Assembly: GCA_047495785.1 (NCBI GenBank)
Contig: JBLDXI010000046.1
Span: 310,001-374,000, forward strand
Direction of reading: 5' to 3'
DNA from: Lepidodermella squamata
Taxonomy: Eukaryota > Gastrotricha
DNA length: 64,000 nucleotides
Both the position numbers and the translations under genes were made by a program. Under the pieces are notes generated by a model, which made no database searches, was not told the origin of the DNA, and saw only the letters and a list, made by a program, of their open reading frames with translations. Shown piece by piece: positions 9,634 through 20,840 of the stretch (within the stretch, counting starts at the first letter, position 1; each line of letters begins with the position of its first letter).

Positions 9634-10424
9634 GGCTTGAGTTTTATGACGAAAACGAATATCGAATTGGAAGAATAAAAAATTAAGCGATCAGCGCAAT
9701 AATTTATAGTCGCTTCTTGTACGAAAACTCTTGCACTAACTAAGGACAGAGAAAACTGAAAACATGCGTGGTGCAGCTGAAGCAATGAGAGCTGGGCGGT
9801 ACGTGACATAACATGTTTGCCGCTTCAGGGAAAATATCGAAAAGTTCTGCCAATTTCAATGAATTTTACTGGGTGAATACTTCTCACTTGTTCTACAGTC
9901 TGGTTTATACAGTGTATATGAAGAGAAGTGCCTCGCAAATTTTTTCACCAGCGGCATTTTTGGCGGCCGGAAAGCCTTTGCTTTGGTTGCAACAATCAGC
10001 TCCAACATTGGCAATGCATTTTCATCGGCCCCAAATTTTGTTTAAGCCATACAAGCAACTGTTTTTCTTGAGAAATTATCTTTCGCGAGAGTTCTATTGC
10101 GCTTAACGAAGGAGTTAATTAACAGAGGCCTTTATAAGCAGATCGATTCCACAGGCCCCAAAAGTGAACTTCAACTACCTAAACAGAAGCGACTCCTTCC
10201 TAAGCGGCACTAATGGTACTTCTTAAGCGATCCTTATAGCCCACCACAGTTCTGACCGCGAATGATAACCCTGCATAGCTACCGGGGTCTTTAATTCAAT
10301 TAACGTACATAATTTGTTTTGCCGCTCCTCTTTACTAATCGAAATATATGAGGAAAAATGCTCAAAACTGGGAATGGATCCAGCAATACAGAGGTTGCCG
10401 AAAAAGCCGAGTTTGCGGAGCACT

Positions 10425-10530
10425 AGTGCAGAGAAATTTGCAGACGGCTTCAGTTAAAGCGATCAGCTTAATGCAGCTGGACTAGATTGGATGGATTCAC
10501 TTTCAAGTCTGTAGATGCTCGACTAAGGTG
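10425..10530 (-). pseudogene. Second PS exon 2 relic
   Basis: Matches the minus strand of PS exon 2 around the GCATCTACAGACTTGAAAGT region and the TGCAAATTTCTCTGCA segment, and also the relic at 3340-3440. No exon 1 or open frame is present. Confidence 0.55.
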
Positions 10531-10833
10531 TGACAGCGCGGTGGTTAAGCTAAACACTTATGTACCAGGTACATGCTGGGTACATATTCATCTGGCATAA
10601 TTGTAAGAATAACTTACCTGAAAGACTTCAGCTTACAGGAAAGATTCAAGCTGCAACACCTTAAAAGCACATGATGGGCGACTTTGATTTCAATTCAATA
10701 AAGTAAAATAACGCCAAAGCAAAATTGACCAATAATTAATCTTTATTTTTACCAATCTCCAATAAGGTTCACTACTCATCTCATCTTATGGCATAAGCCC
10801 TCCATTCTGCTGGTTGAGGTTCATCAGGCTCGC

Positions 10834-11203
10834 CTACTTGACCCAGCTCGTGGCGCCATTCCCCGCGGGCCCGTTAGCGCAACTATTCAGCATGTAGCAC
10901 CTGCCCGCGGGTGTGACCAAGTCGGAATTCACGATCGTGATAGCATTACAATTTGCTTGAAATATGCAGAAAACTTGGCAGACGCTTGGATTCATGATCT
11001 TGCCCGTTAGCAGCTTGACTAGATTGGATGGATTGACGTTCAAGTCTGTAGATGCTCGACAATCGCCTGCCACAGAACTGTAACCTTCACAAATCAAGAA
11101 TCGCATTTAATAGCATGGCTATATTTCCAATGAAAAATAACTTACCTGAGCAAACGCCAACGACGAACGCCAGAGCAAAGGCAACTGCGAGCTTGTTAGA
11201 CAT
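10834..11203 (-). CDS. PS4: small secreted Cys-rich protein, 2 exons
   Basis: Exon 1 (11203-11146) and exon 2 (11084-10834) join in phase 1 to 102 residues. The signal peptide is MSNKLAVAFALAFVVGVCSG. The mature chain begins YSSVAGDCRASTDLNVNPSN and has the block VCQVFCIFQANCNAIT and then RCYMLNSC, which is PAN/Apple-like in spacing. It lies back-to-back with receptor-like gene R1, whose ATG is about 720 bases away in the opposite direction. That makes it the best-preserved PS/receptor pair. Whether the two proteins interact is speculation. Confidence 0.82.
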
Positions 11204-11920
11204 GGCTTGAGTTTATGATGAAAACGAATATCAAATTTGAAGAATGAAAAATTAAGCGATTAGCGCCGTAATTTATAGGCGTTTCTTGTACGAAAACTCT
11301 TGCGTTAACTATCGACAGGCGAAACGGCAAACATGCGCGATGCAGCTGAAGCAATGAGAGCTTTGGGTACATGCCAAAAAATGCTTGAGGAATAAGAGGC
11401 TTTGCCAAGTTTAATGCTTGCCGCTTAAGGGAGAAGTTCTGCCAATTTTAATATGAATAATTTCTCAATTGTTTTACTTGGCCGATCTTCAGTTAAAAAC
11501 ATCGCAGCTGATGCAATAGGCGCGATAGCCGGCGAAATTTGTGGTGTTAAGCAAACAAAGGCGACATTGTCAAAAGGTTTAAACACCAATAATTGGTTGA
11601 ATTACATCTTGAGTGCAATGTGAAAGATAGAGGCAAATAGGCAAACGTCATCGGGTAATTGGCCGGATGCCCCAGCTAATTTAATTCATTTAATTCATGA
11701 AATTAATTCGTGCGACCAAATTCCTTCTTCATTCACATCGAATTTGTCGGCCCCTGAAGCCGATCGCTTGTCGTCAGCCGTCCCCTAAACCCTCACGGGT
11801 AAGGCCTTTTTTTCTACTCTCTAACATCACATGCCTACGGAGGACGAAAAATAAAACTGATTCATTTGGTCATTTGGTCATTCACATCGAACAGTATTGA
11901 ACAGCCTACATCATCAAAAT
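11204..11920. promoter_or_regulatory. Shared divergent upstream region of PS4 and R1
   Basis: PS4 is transcribed leftward and R1 rightward from this 0.7-kb interval. It holds the PS TATA-like box (11270-11278), the word GCAGCTGATGCAATAGGCGC near 11503 and the repeat at 11524-11720, all present also upstream of PS1 and PS2. The duplicated block at 7510-8035 keeps the same layout. Actual promoter activity is inferred from position. Confidence 0.5.
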
Positions 11921-13979
11921 ATGTTCGAAGGCAGGCTGATCTTGATGCTCACAGCAACACTTGGCTTATACCTAGGCTACGCTAGTTCCACCGACACAAC
12001 GAAACGGCAATTGAAGCCATTCAGACTACAGATGCTGTCTTTACTGTTAATGACCGGGTACGAACCTAGGGACAACATGATGTGTAAAGCTGCTCAAGAA
12101 ATGGTTGTTCAAATCGTCAACGAACGGCGCGACTTTCTACCCAACTACCATATCGAACTCGACTTTCGAAACGAAGGTCCTTTCGGTGGACTCTCAGTAC
12201 GAGAAACCATGGCTTTCACGCGGAGAATCGAAAATTCAACTGACATAACTGCCTCCCCAGTTTTCACAGGCCCATTTTTGTCGTCAGCATGCCGTCCAGT
12301 TGCATCTATCGCCCATCATTTGAACATGGTCATGGTAGCAGGGTCGTGTACTGGACCACCGCAAACTGCGAAAAGGAACCTCTACCCTAATATGTATAGA
12401 ATCAGGTCAGCGGCTGAGCTCTCAGTTTACGCTCGGACCTATTTCTTAGCGAAATTGACGAGCATTCGAAAAATCGGAATTTTGCTGAACGCTGCTCAGG
12501 CATTCAACTACGACACGGCTAGTTTGTTCTACCAGGCTGTCCTAGCTAACGGTTTCCAAGTTCTTGCATTTGACGGAAGTTATGACTTCAACGATGATTT
12601 TATGTCGTCGCTAAAATCTAAGGATGTTCGAGTTTTCAGCATGGATTCAGGCGATCCTCTGATTGCGCTTCGGTTTCTGTGCCAATGCTTCAAATTCGGC
12701 ATGAAAGGACCGCGGTATTTGTTCATTTTTCAATTCGTAACCTATATCGACATTTATTCCCTACCTTTCAATATAACCCAAGGCTGCAATCGTACGACAA
12801 TCATCGCTCAATTTGAATATTCTTATTTTATCGGAATTTCACTGGAAGTTTTAAGGCCGATGAATAATAGGTCGGAATTAGGCCATTCCTACGAAGATTT
12901 CGAGGCTCTTTTCACGGATTTTACGAATAACACCAGAACACCAGATTCAGACTTTCGATTCATTTGCTACGACCGAGTTTTAGCAGCTTTGATGGTCCTA
13001 AATGGCACTGAGGCAATCCTGAACCAGAAAAATATGACCCTTAAAGATTTCAAGGTGGATACACACACCGTAATGTTAGCCGCTAATCAAAGTGCGGCCC
13101 GACTTGATTTCTTCAATTTACGCTACGGTAGGTTCAGATATTCGTCCCGCCTTGAATATGGCTCTGAGCCTCAGGTAGTTGCATACTGGTCTCCGCAAAA
13201 GTCTTTGGTTCTAACCCACCAAATCACATTGGTTAAGGAGCTCGTATTCAATAGAGGAGTTCAATCGGATTCAGAAACCTTTTCCGAAAGATTCAGCTTC
13301 ACTTGAAATCCATGTAACGAAAATTTCTCCAGCAACAACTGCGATTGGAATTGGTCTGGCAAATGTAGCCGGCTCGACTCAAATTTTGACCGGAATTCGT
13401 TTTGTCCATGAAGTCGGAAAGACGAATAACTTCATCTCAATCGATTTATCTTCATCATTTTTCGTTGTACATGGCAGCTCGCTGTTCTGCTCCGGTCAGA
13501 TCGTCTTTCTAGTTGGCGGAGCTTCGTTAGTTAACGCGTGTCTTACCGCGACATTGCTCGGCGTGCGTGACTTTTTTCGAAATGAAAAACCGGAAGCAAA
13601 GTCCAGAATGGGCGAGCACACTGAAAGCATCTCGGAGGCGGACGTTTCTTACAATTCTGAATCTGATGTAATCTTAATTGAAAAGAGTACCTATTGCACG
13701 TCCCCAAACGCACCGGCCTTTGTTGGGGCGATTGTTATTTCAAATATCATTGTTTCTCTCGCCGGGCTGCTGTTCAGTTTCAGCATTGATAACGCCACGA
13801 AAAAATGTAAAATCGCCAATTTAGCCGGGATTAAACCGCTACTACCGGCATCAATCGCCTCATTTTCGATGATATTGTTCGGTCTATTGGTCGAGGTTAT
13901 TCTGTATTACGGAAATTACGCCATTGTTCGAAATATTTCCATGTTTTGTCTTACCTTGCTGTATTCGGTGGGAGTTTAG
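11921..13979 (+). CDS. R1: class-C-receptor-like protein, frameshifted between ectodomain and membrane part
   Basis: The ATG at 11921 (MFEGRLILMLTATLGLYLGY) gives a signal peptide. An upstream in-frame ATG at 11897 exists. The next 440 residues read as a periplasmic-binding-protein-like ligand domain (ANF-receptor type, as in GABA-B or guanylate-cyclase receptors), with PVFTGPFLSSACRPVA and IRKIGILLNAAQAF. That frame stops at 13306. A second frame, open from about 13230 through 13386 to 13979, continues with a PFPKDS-like junction as before TM1 of GABA-B-type receptors and about four hydrophobic helices. No GT-AG intron of usable size bridges them, so a frameshift is likely. The membrane part is shorter than seven helices. 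Either a pseudogene or a soluble ectodomain. Confidence 0.6.
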
Positions 13980-14276
13980 CCATTTTCTGGGCAGCGAAAA
14001 ATGATAATTGACTATTATGATCGGGAACTCTCATTTTGATGAATCGCTGACTAGTTATGATCAACCAGATTAGGAATTTATTTAGGTTGTTTACATAAAA
14101 AAACTGACCGCAATTGAAAAGTGTTCTTTTCAGCAAACTAGGTCATTTTTTTCTGGACGCATGCGTAATACGTAATATTTAAATTTAAATGAAAAAAAAG
14201 CAAAACGCTCATTTATTCTAACACTTTTTCATTATAACTCAGCTACAACCCCTGTTTCATCCTAAAATAACAAAAA

Positions 14277-15303
14277 ATGGCAAACGATTGGGATATTAGA
14301 GGCAAGGTGTGCATTGTAACTGGAGCCAACTGCGGAATCGGCCGTGAAACTGCCCTGGAGCTCGTGAAATTAGGCGCAGGTCGTGTTATTCTCGCCTGTC
14401 GTAATTTAGAAGCTGGTCGAAATGCGGTCAAATACATTCGGGAAAGAGCCGGCATTAGCAACGAAGATGAGGCCGAAAAACGCCTGACCCTACGACATCT
14501 CGATCTTGGCTCGCTAGAGTCAGTTCGCAAATTCGCTGCTCAGATAAATGCTGAGGAAAAGCAGTTGAATGTTCTTATCAACAATGCAGGCGTTTTCCCT
14601 GAAAACTTCACGAAAAGTTATACGGCTGATGGCTTTGAACTTGGCTTTGGGACGAACCATATCGGTCATTTTCTGTTAACAAAGCTGCTTCTGGATCTAC
14701 TGAAAAAGTATGTTTTATAGAAACTTTTCTAGGGTAAAAATCAACTTTCGCTCGAAACATTTAGATCAGCCCCGGCTCGTGTTATTGCGGTCTCGTCAAT
14801 TGTTCACAAATTCTGTTGGCCGTGGGGATTTCACATCGACGATCCAAACTTCGAAAAATCATGATACTTGGGCTTCCTGTCGTACTCTCAGTCGAAACTC
14901 GCCAACATTCTGTTCGCTTACGAACTCGACCGCCGTCTTAATTCTGAATCACCCTCGGGCGTCACTGCCTACAGCTTGCACCCAGGTGAAATCGAAACGG
15001 AACTTCACCGCAACACGCCTTGGTTTCACACTCTGCTTTTCCCGTTGCGGAAACTGTGGTACCAAACCCCGACTCAGGGTGCCGCGACTACGGTTCATTG
15101 TGCAACAAAACCAGGCATTGAAAAATACTCTGGGAAGTATTTCTCGTAAGTTATGCGCTTTCAAAATCTTATAATGTTGAGATGGAGTATCCGATTTTAG
15201 GAAATCAGCTTTGGAGGAGACATTTGCGTTCGCCCATGATGACGTAGTCGCTACTCGTTTGTGGGAGATGAGTGAGAAAATGATTGCTGAAAAATCTAAG
15301 TGA
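14277..15303 (+). pseudogene. SDR-A: retinol-dehydrogenase-like SDR with in-frame stop
   Basis: Exons 14277-14707, 14765-15145 and 15201-15303, in the same phases as SDR-B and C. The NAD(P)-binding motif TGANCGIG, NNAG, NHIGHF and YSQSK are all present. At 14862-14864 the codon TGA replaces the conserved Trp of the SWYFG stretch (SDR-B has TCGTGGTAC, here TCATGATAC). Translation would end about 40 residues before the catalytic Tyr-Lys. All splice sites are intact, so the lesion is recent or a sequencing error. A downstream start cannot restore the Rossmann fold. Confidence 0.85.
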
Positions 15304-15690
15304 GACTCTTGGCGAGGAACTTATGAAAAGTGCTTTTGATTCTGAAGAAAATGAAGAATAAATTCCTCCCTGAGAATATTTTCACCATCTATTTTATATC
15401 GTGGTTGAACTTGTTTGGAAAAATTGGACGATGGCAAATATCAAAACCATTAGCTCATCTTTTCCGTCATTTCATCATTCGATGAATGTTTCAGGCAAAA
15501 AATGAAAGCGACTAGAAAAACTACACGCTTCAGTGTGTAAATTAGGTCAATATTTTTTTGGACGCGGCGTCACATGCTTCATTGAATGAATGAAAACAAA
15601 AAACCGCACGCTCATTCATTCTGCCATTTTTATTGAAACTTATCATTAAAAACTATACAGCGAATTTGCTCTAACACTCTGAATAAGATA
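15304..15690 (+). promoter_or_regulatory. 3' flank of SDR-A and repeated upstream block of SDR-B
   Basis: 15500-15650 is nearly identical to 17100-17250 before SDR-C: GACTAGAAAAACTACACGCT, then TTGGACGCGGCGTCACATGC and CGCACGCTCATTCATTCTGC. A shorter related block lies before SDR-A (about 14120-14240). These are duplicated promoter or 5' regions. The TTCATTGAATGAATGAA palindromic stretch could be a factor site. Confidence 0.5.
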
Positions 15691-16888
15691 ATGGCGACCG
15701 ATTGGAATATTAAGGGCAAGGTTTGCATTGTAACTGGAGCCAACTGCGGAATCGGCCGTGAAACTGCTCTCGAGCTTATCCAACGAGGCGCTAGTCGTGT
15801 TATTATAGCCTGCCGCAATTTAGAAGCTGGTCGAAATGCCGTAAAATACATTCGAGAAAAAGCCGGTATTAGCAACGAAGATGAGGCCGAACGACGCCTG
15901 GTCCTTCGCCACCTTGATCTTGGCTCGCTGGAATCGGTTCGGAAATTTGCGGCGCAGATTGAAGCCGAGGAGAAGGAGCTGCATGTCCTCATTGAAAATG
16001 CCGGCGTTTCACCGCCCAACTTTGAGAAATGCTATACGGCTGATGGTTTTGAACTTGGTTTCGGGACGAATCATGTCGGCCATTTTTTGCTGACCAAGCT
16101 GCTGCTCGATCTTTTGAAGAAGTAAATTTCAATTTTAATTTCTCAATTGTCCAAGATATTTTCGAGATAAAAATTTGAAAATTCAATAGAGATTCAGAAT
16201 TTTTATTCAAAGCTTTTCTGGCATCAGAAATTGAGAAAACTAAATCAATGAATCAAATCAATTCGCTCAAAAATCAAGTTATTCATATCGAGTCATATTG
16301 GTAATTAGCAATTCGAGAACTTTGTAATGAAGCATTTTCATCAATTGGCAGATCGGCCCCGGCTCGCGTTGTAGTGGTCGCTTCTCTTGTCCACAAGTTC
16401 TGCTGGCCGTGGGGCTTCCACATCGACGATCCTAACTACGAGACGTCGTGGTACTTTGGAGCTGCATCCTACAGCCAGTCGAAACTCGCGAACATGCTGT
16501 TCGCTCACGAACTCGATCGCCGTCTCAACTCTGAGTCGCCGTCTGGTGTTACCGTCTACAGTCTTCACCCGGGCTCTGTCAACACAGAACTTGCCCGAAA
16601 CGCACCTTGGCTTTCAGTTTTGACTGCTCCGCTCCGAAAGATGTTCTTCCTCACCCCAACCCAGGGGGCGGCTACTACGCTTTACTGCGCTACAACACCC
16701 GGCATTGAAAAATATTCAGGCAAATATTTTTCGTGAGTTGATAGTCGTAAATCTGAATTTTTAGCCTGTCGTTTTCTTATTGCAGAAATTCGGCTGTCGA
16801 AGAAACATTTGCGTACGCTCATGATGACGTAGTCGCTACTCGTTTGTGGGACTTGAGTGAGAAATTGATCGCTGGAAAGTCAAAGTGA
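15691..16888 (+). CDS. SDR-B: retinol dehydrogenase 11-14-like short-chain dehydrogenase
   Basis: Exons 15691-16121, 16352-16732 and 16786-16888 make 304 residues, the usual size of the family. Predicted to reduce or oxidise a retinoid, steroid or similar lipid carbonyl with NADP(H). Cofactor motif TGANCGIGRE is at about residue 17 and NHVGHF at about 126. Catalytic Ser is in VVVVASLVHK, and Tyr-xxx-Lys in SYSQSKLAN. The structural NNAG motif reads ENAG, a substitution shared with SDR-C. No N-terminal membrane helix is seen, unlike vertebrate RDH11. It lies 1.4 kb from SDR-A and SDR-C in the same orientation. Confidence 0.9.
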
Positions 16889-17293
16889 AGACCTTGGCAA
16901 TGAACTAATTAAAACTATTGCAAATTCTGAAGAATGAACAATAAATTCCAAATTCCATGTTCACCCAAAATTGTCTATCGCGGGCTGACTCTTTTTGGAA
17001 AAATTAGTTCCAATTATGGATCGTGGGTCGATGGCAGATTCATAAATCTCGAACACATCTTTAATGTTGTTTCACTGATTGATGAAATATTCAGGCGTAA
17101 AATGAATGCGACTAGAAAAACTACACGCTTTAGTGTGTAAATTAGGTCAATATTTCTTTTGGACGCGGCGTCACATGCTTCATTGAATGAATGAAAACAA
17201 AAAACCGCACGCTCATTCATTCTGCCATTTTTTATTGAAACTTAGCATTGAAAAATCTAATTTATCATACAACGGGATTGCTCTGAATTTGAA

Positions 17294-18467
17294 ATGACGA
17301 CCGATTGGAATATCAAGGGCAAGGTTTGCATTGTAACTGGAGCCAACTGCGGAATCGGCCGTGAAACTGCTCTGGAGCTAATCCAAAGAGGCGCTGGTCG
17401 TGTTATTCTCGCCTGCCGTAATTTGGAAGCTGGTCGCAATGCGATCAAATACATTCGAGAAAAAGCCGGTATTAGCAATGAAGATGAGGCCGAGCGACGT
17501 TTGGCACTTCGTCATCTCGATCTTGGCTCGCTGGAATCGGTTCGCAAGTTTGCGGTGCAGATTAAAGCCGAGGAAAAGCAGCTGCATGTTCTCATTGAAA
17601 ATGCAGGCGTTTCCCCTCCCAATTTTGAGAAGTGCCTTACGGCTGATGGTTTTGAACTTGGTTTCGGGACGAATCATCTTGGCCATTTCTTGCTGACCAA
17701 GCTTCTGCTCGATCTTTTGAAGAAGTAAATTTTAATATTTAATTTTTATGGCATTTTCGTAATGAAAAGTATAAAATTCAAAAAAACAAGCTTTTACCAA
17801 AATTATAAGTTCAAATTGTTCTAAAATGAGAAATCTGCATTACTAAATTCCCAAAAAATTCAGTTTTCCGAAACCGAGTTTCATTGGTAACTGGAAAAAT
17901 TCTTAAGAAGCATTTTTATCGATTGGCAGGTCAGCTCCGGCTCGCGTTGTAGTAGTCGCTTCTCTTGTCCACAAGTTCTGCTGGCCGTGGGGCTTCCACA
18001 TCGACGATCCTAACTACGAGACGTCGTGGTACTTCGGCATTGCCTCTTACTGCCAGTCGAAGCTTGCCAACATGCTGTTCGCCCACGAACTCGAGCGCCG
18101 TCTCAACTCTGAGTCGCCGTCTGGCGTCACCGTCTACAGCCTTCACCCGGGCGCTGTCAACACGGAACTCACCCGAAATGCACCGTGGTTTTATTATTTG
18201 ACTGCTCCGCTCCGAAAGATGTTCTTCCTAACCCCAACCCAGGGCGCGGCTACTACGCTTTACTGCGCTACAACGCCCGGCATTGAAATATATTCTGGCA
18301 AATATTTTTCGTAAGTTCTGATTTCAGAATCTTATTATTAAAAAATGGGATTTTTCTATTTCAGAAATTCGGCTGTGGAGGAAACATTTGCGTACGCTCA
18401 TGATGACGTAGTCGCTACTCGTTTGTGGGACTTGAGTGAGAAATTGATTGCTGATAAGTCAAAGTGA
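17294..18467 (+). CDS. SDR-C: retinol dehydrogenase 11-14-like short-chain dehydrogenase
   Basis: Exons 17294-17724, 17930-18310 and 18365-18467, 304 residues, about nine-tenths identical to SDR-B by eye. TGANCGIG, NHLGHF, the Ser of VASLVHK and YCQSK (Tyr and Lys kept, with Cys after the Tyr) are present. NNAG is ENAG as in SDR-B. The same upstream repeat precedes it. Substrate cannot be told from sequence. Tandem duplication of SDR-B, with intron 1 diverged in length and content. Confidence 0.9.
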
Positions 18468-18612
18468 GGCTTGTTTGAAGATGAACTGTTTCAAAGTGTG
18501 TTCGAGTTGAAGCGAGCTTAGAGACCTCAATAAATCATGTGTCGTGTATTTCTTGTTTCATTCTTGTTTCTTATTACTTAAAAAGTTAATGCTTTATTTA
18601 GAAATTTTATTC

Positions 18613-18690
18613 ATGGATTCTGGAAATTGGACTATCAGAAGCAAAGTTTGCCCTGTTACTGGTGAGAATGTCGGCCTATATGTTAAGTCC
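18613..18690 (+). pseudogene. 5' relic of an SDR-D/F-type gene
   Basis: Reads MDSGNWTIRSKVCPVTGENV and then breaks. The closest match is the start of SDR-F (MDSGEWTIRGKVCLVTGANV). Only the first 25 or so codons remain, and the region immediately after matches the 5' flank of SDR-F (47050-47370). This is the scar of a duplication with one partly deleted gene. Confidence 0.8.
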
Positions 18691-19338
18691 ACGGCACGAG
18701 CCACCTGAAACCGTTCGAATTAGACAAAGTTCGGCCCATGCAAGTCCGGACAAGCCAAAAAGTACTTTACATTATAGGAGAGCTGTCGTACGAATTAAAA
18801 AATTTACACATGCTCATTCAATGTCCAAAATTTCTTGTTGAGTCAAATTTTACCTGAAAGAAAAGCCTTAGATAAAATGAGCTTTATGTGACAGTACGAG
18901 GTCAATATTTTTGACCGGTTATGTGAATACACTGTTGTGTAAAAAGCGTGCTCGTGCATTATACACCTGAGTATTTATATTTACCAACCAAGTAAGAGGA
19001 GCGGTACTCTCTAGTTTTTCAACGATCTTGAAATGCATTCAATAGTCAACTGATATCCGAGGCAATGAATATTCTTCAAATTCTCCCTATGTTGAAGTTC
19101 CAATGTTGAAATATTTGAAATAATAGAACTTCGCCTCTCGGTCTTACAACTCCTCGAGTTTTCCCCAATTGCTTTCCCATTCATTCTTAAATGGGCCTCT
19201 TTTGTTGCAAAGGTCGCCAATCTTTTGACATTTCCGAAATTTGCAGAGTTTATTTCTTATTTATTCCTGTATTAACCCTTGCTCCTAATTGTTACATTTC
19301 TTTATTTAGAGTTAATAGGTTACTTTTCTCGTTTCTTA
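18691..19338 (+). promoter_or_regulatory. Upstream region of SDR-D, duplicated before SDR-F
   Basis: 18760-19020 is strongly similar to 47100-47375 (for example TGACCGGTTATGTGAATACA and CTGAGTATTTATATTTACCA in both). The remainder up to the ATG is not matched. The conserved block suggests that regulatory DNA was copied together with the gene. Confidence 0.55.
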
Positions 19339-20376
19339 ATGGATCACGGTGAATGGACTGTTAAAGGCAAGGTTTGCCTCGTAACTGGTGCCAATGTCGG
19401 CCTTGGCCGGGAGACTGTTCTCGAGTTGGTGAAGCAAGGCGCAAAACGAGTCATCATGGCGTGTCGTAATATGCAAACCGCCGTTGAAGCCGTACAATAC
19501 ATTCGAGAAAAAGCCGGAATATCCGATGACGAGGAAGCCAAGCGGCGATTGTCCCTTCGAAACCTGGACTTGGCGTCGTTAGCTTCGATTCGTAAATTCG
19601 CCGCTGAAGTGAATGCGCAGGAGCCCGAGTTGCATGTCCTGATCGAGAATGCGGCGGTTTACGGGCCAAGTGAAAAAGCTATGACAGCTGATGGCTTCGA
19701 AATAAGCTTCGGGACGAACCATTTGGGCCATTTCCTGCTCACCCAACTCCTCCTTGATCTGCTGAAAAAGTTGGTTCCCATAATTTTTGAAAATAACATG
19801 AATAATTGAATATCTGGCTGTTCGCTCTCTTAGGTCCGCCCCAACTCGAATTGTGATCGTTGCAGCCTTGGCTTATAAATTTTGCTGGCCGTGGGGGTTT
19901 CCAATCGATGATTTCAATTACGAACGAGGCTGGTTCAGCCCTTGGCTTGCCTACAGCCGGTCGAAACTCGCCAACATTCTGTTCACTCGCGAACTCGAGA
20001 AACGACTGAATGGAGGGGATAAAAAATCTGGCATCACCGTGTACTGCCTTCATCCAGGTGTTATTCCGACCGAATTAAGCCGGCACCGAAGCCAATGGCT
20101 ACAAGCAATTTTGCGACCAATCGCTCCCTATCTTCTAACGCCGGTAGCCGACGGCATTAAAACAACGATGCATTGCGCGACACAGCCTGGAATCGAGAAT
20201 TACTCCGGTCGATACTTCACGTGAGCATTTTTCTCGTTGTTGAGCCGTACAACTTTCTATACTATTTTATTGATTACAGCGACTCGCAAGCTGTCGATGT
20301 TTGGGCTATAGCAAAAGATGACAACAAAGCGAAAGATCTGTGGGAACTTAGCGAGCGCTTGATCTCCCAGAAATGA
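19339..20376 (+). CDS. SDR-D: SDR-family protein lacking the catalytic serine
   Basis: Exons 19339-19769, 19834-20220 and 20280-20376 give 304 residues. The start MDHGEWTVKGK was chosen because it aligns with the starts of the other SDRs. An in-frame ATG at 19279 would add a hydrophobic leader. TGANVGLG, NHLGHF and YSRSK are kept. The active-site Ser position (VASLVHK in SDR-B) reads VAALAYK, and NNAG reads ENAA. The same two changes occur in SDR-F, so they predate the D/F duplication and the frames have stayed open since. It may be a pseudoenzyme or use an altered mechanism. Donor of intron 1 is weak (GTTGGT). Confidence 0.88.
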
Positions 20377-20689
20377 ATGTTACGATTATGAATAATGATA
20401 TAAAAATCTGTCACTTTCATACTTGAGTTATATAAAGAATTTGAAAGATAGTGAATTGTTGATTAAATTGAAACTGAAAGTCTCGCAAGCCATTAATTAG
20501 CGCAGGCAAAATCTTTTTGTTCGCAAGTCCATTTATAGTAATACAAACGACCCAGTATAGGTCTTTTGCTATTTGCATCCATCGATATCGCAAACTAAAA
20601 AATGTTGGTTGCCTTGAAATTTCAAAACTTGAAATGACATGGAAATATTGTTGCCGTGTACCTTCAACTGGAGTAAACGTATGATTGAA

Positions 20690-20840
20690 GTTCCAACTTA
20701 CACTTGCGGCAATCCCACCCGGTCCAGCCTGCTTGGCTTGGCAAGTGCATTTGTAGCCACCACGTTCGGCCAGGCCTCCGACACGTGACCCAGGTTGGCA
20801 ATTTGGCGCGCACATTTGGCAGGGGTGAAATTCATGACAA
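20690..20840 (-). pseudogene. LE0: relic of an EGF exon of the LE family
   Basis: On the minus strand CAPNCQPG, GGYKCTCQA and, after a two-base insertion, a tail reading AGWTGWDCRK are recognisable. This is the first EGF exon of an LE gene, most like LE5. One cysteine is changed to Arg and the frame is shifted. About 100-230 bases upstream, 20925-21060 resembles the 5' flank of LE3 (34625-34760), so the LamG and linker exons were deleted between them. Confidence 0.75.

Noticed and set aside
19279-19338. Upstream ATG adding a hydrophobic leader to SDR-D
   Set aside because: The leader is not conserved in SDR-F (47524-47595), whereas MDxGEWT aligns with all other SDR starts; kept only as an alternative.
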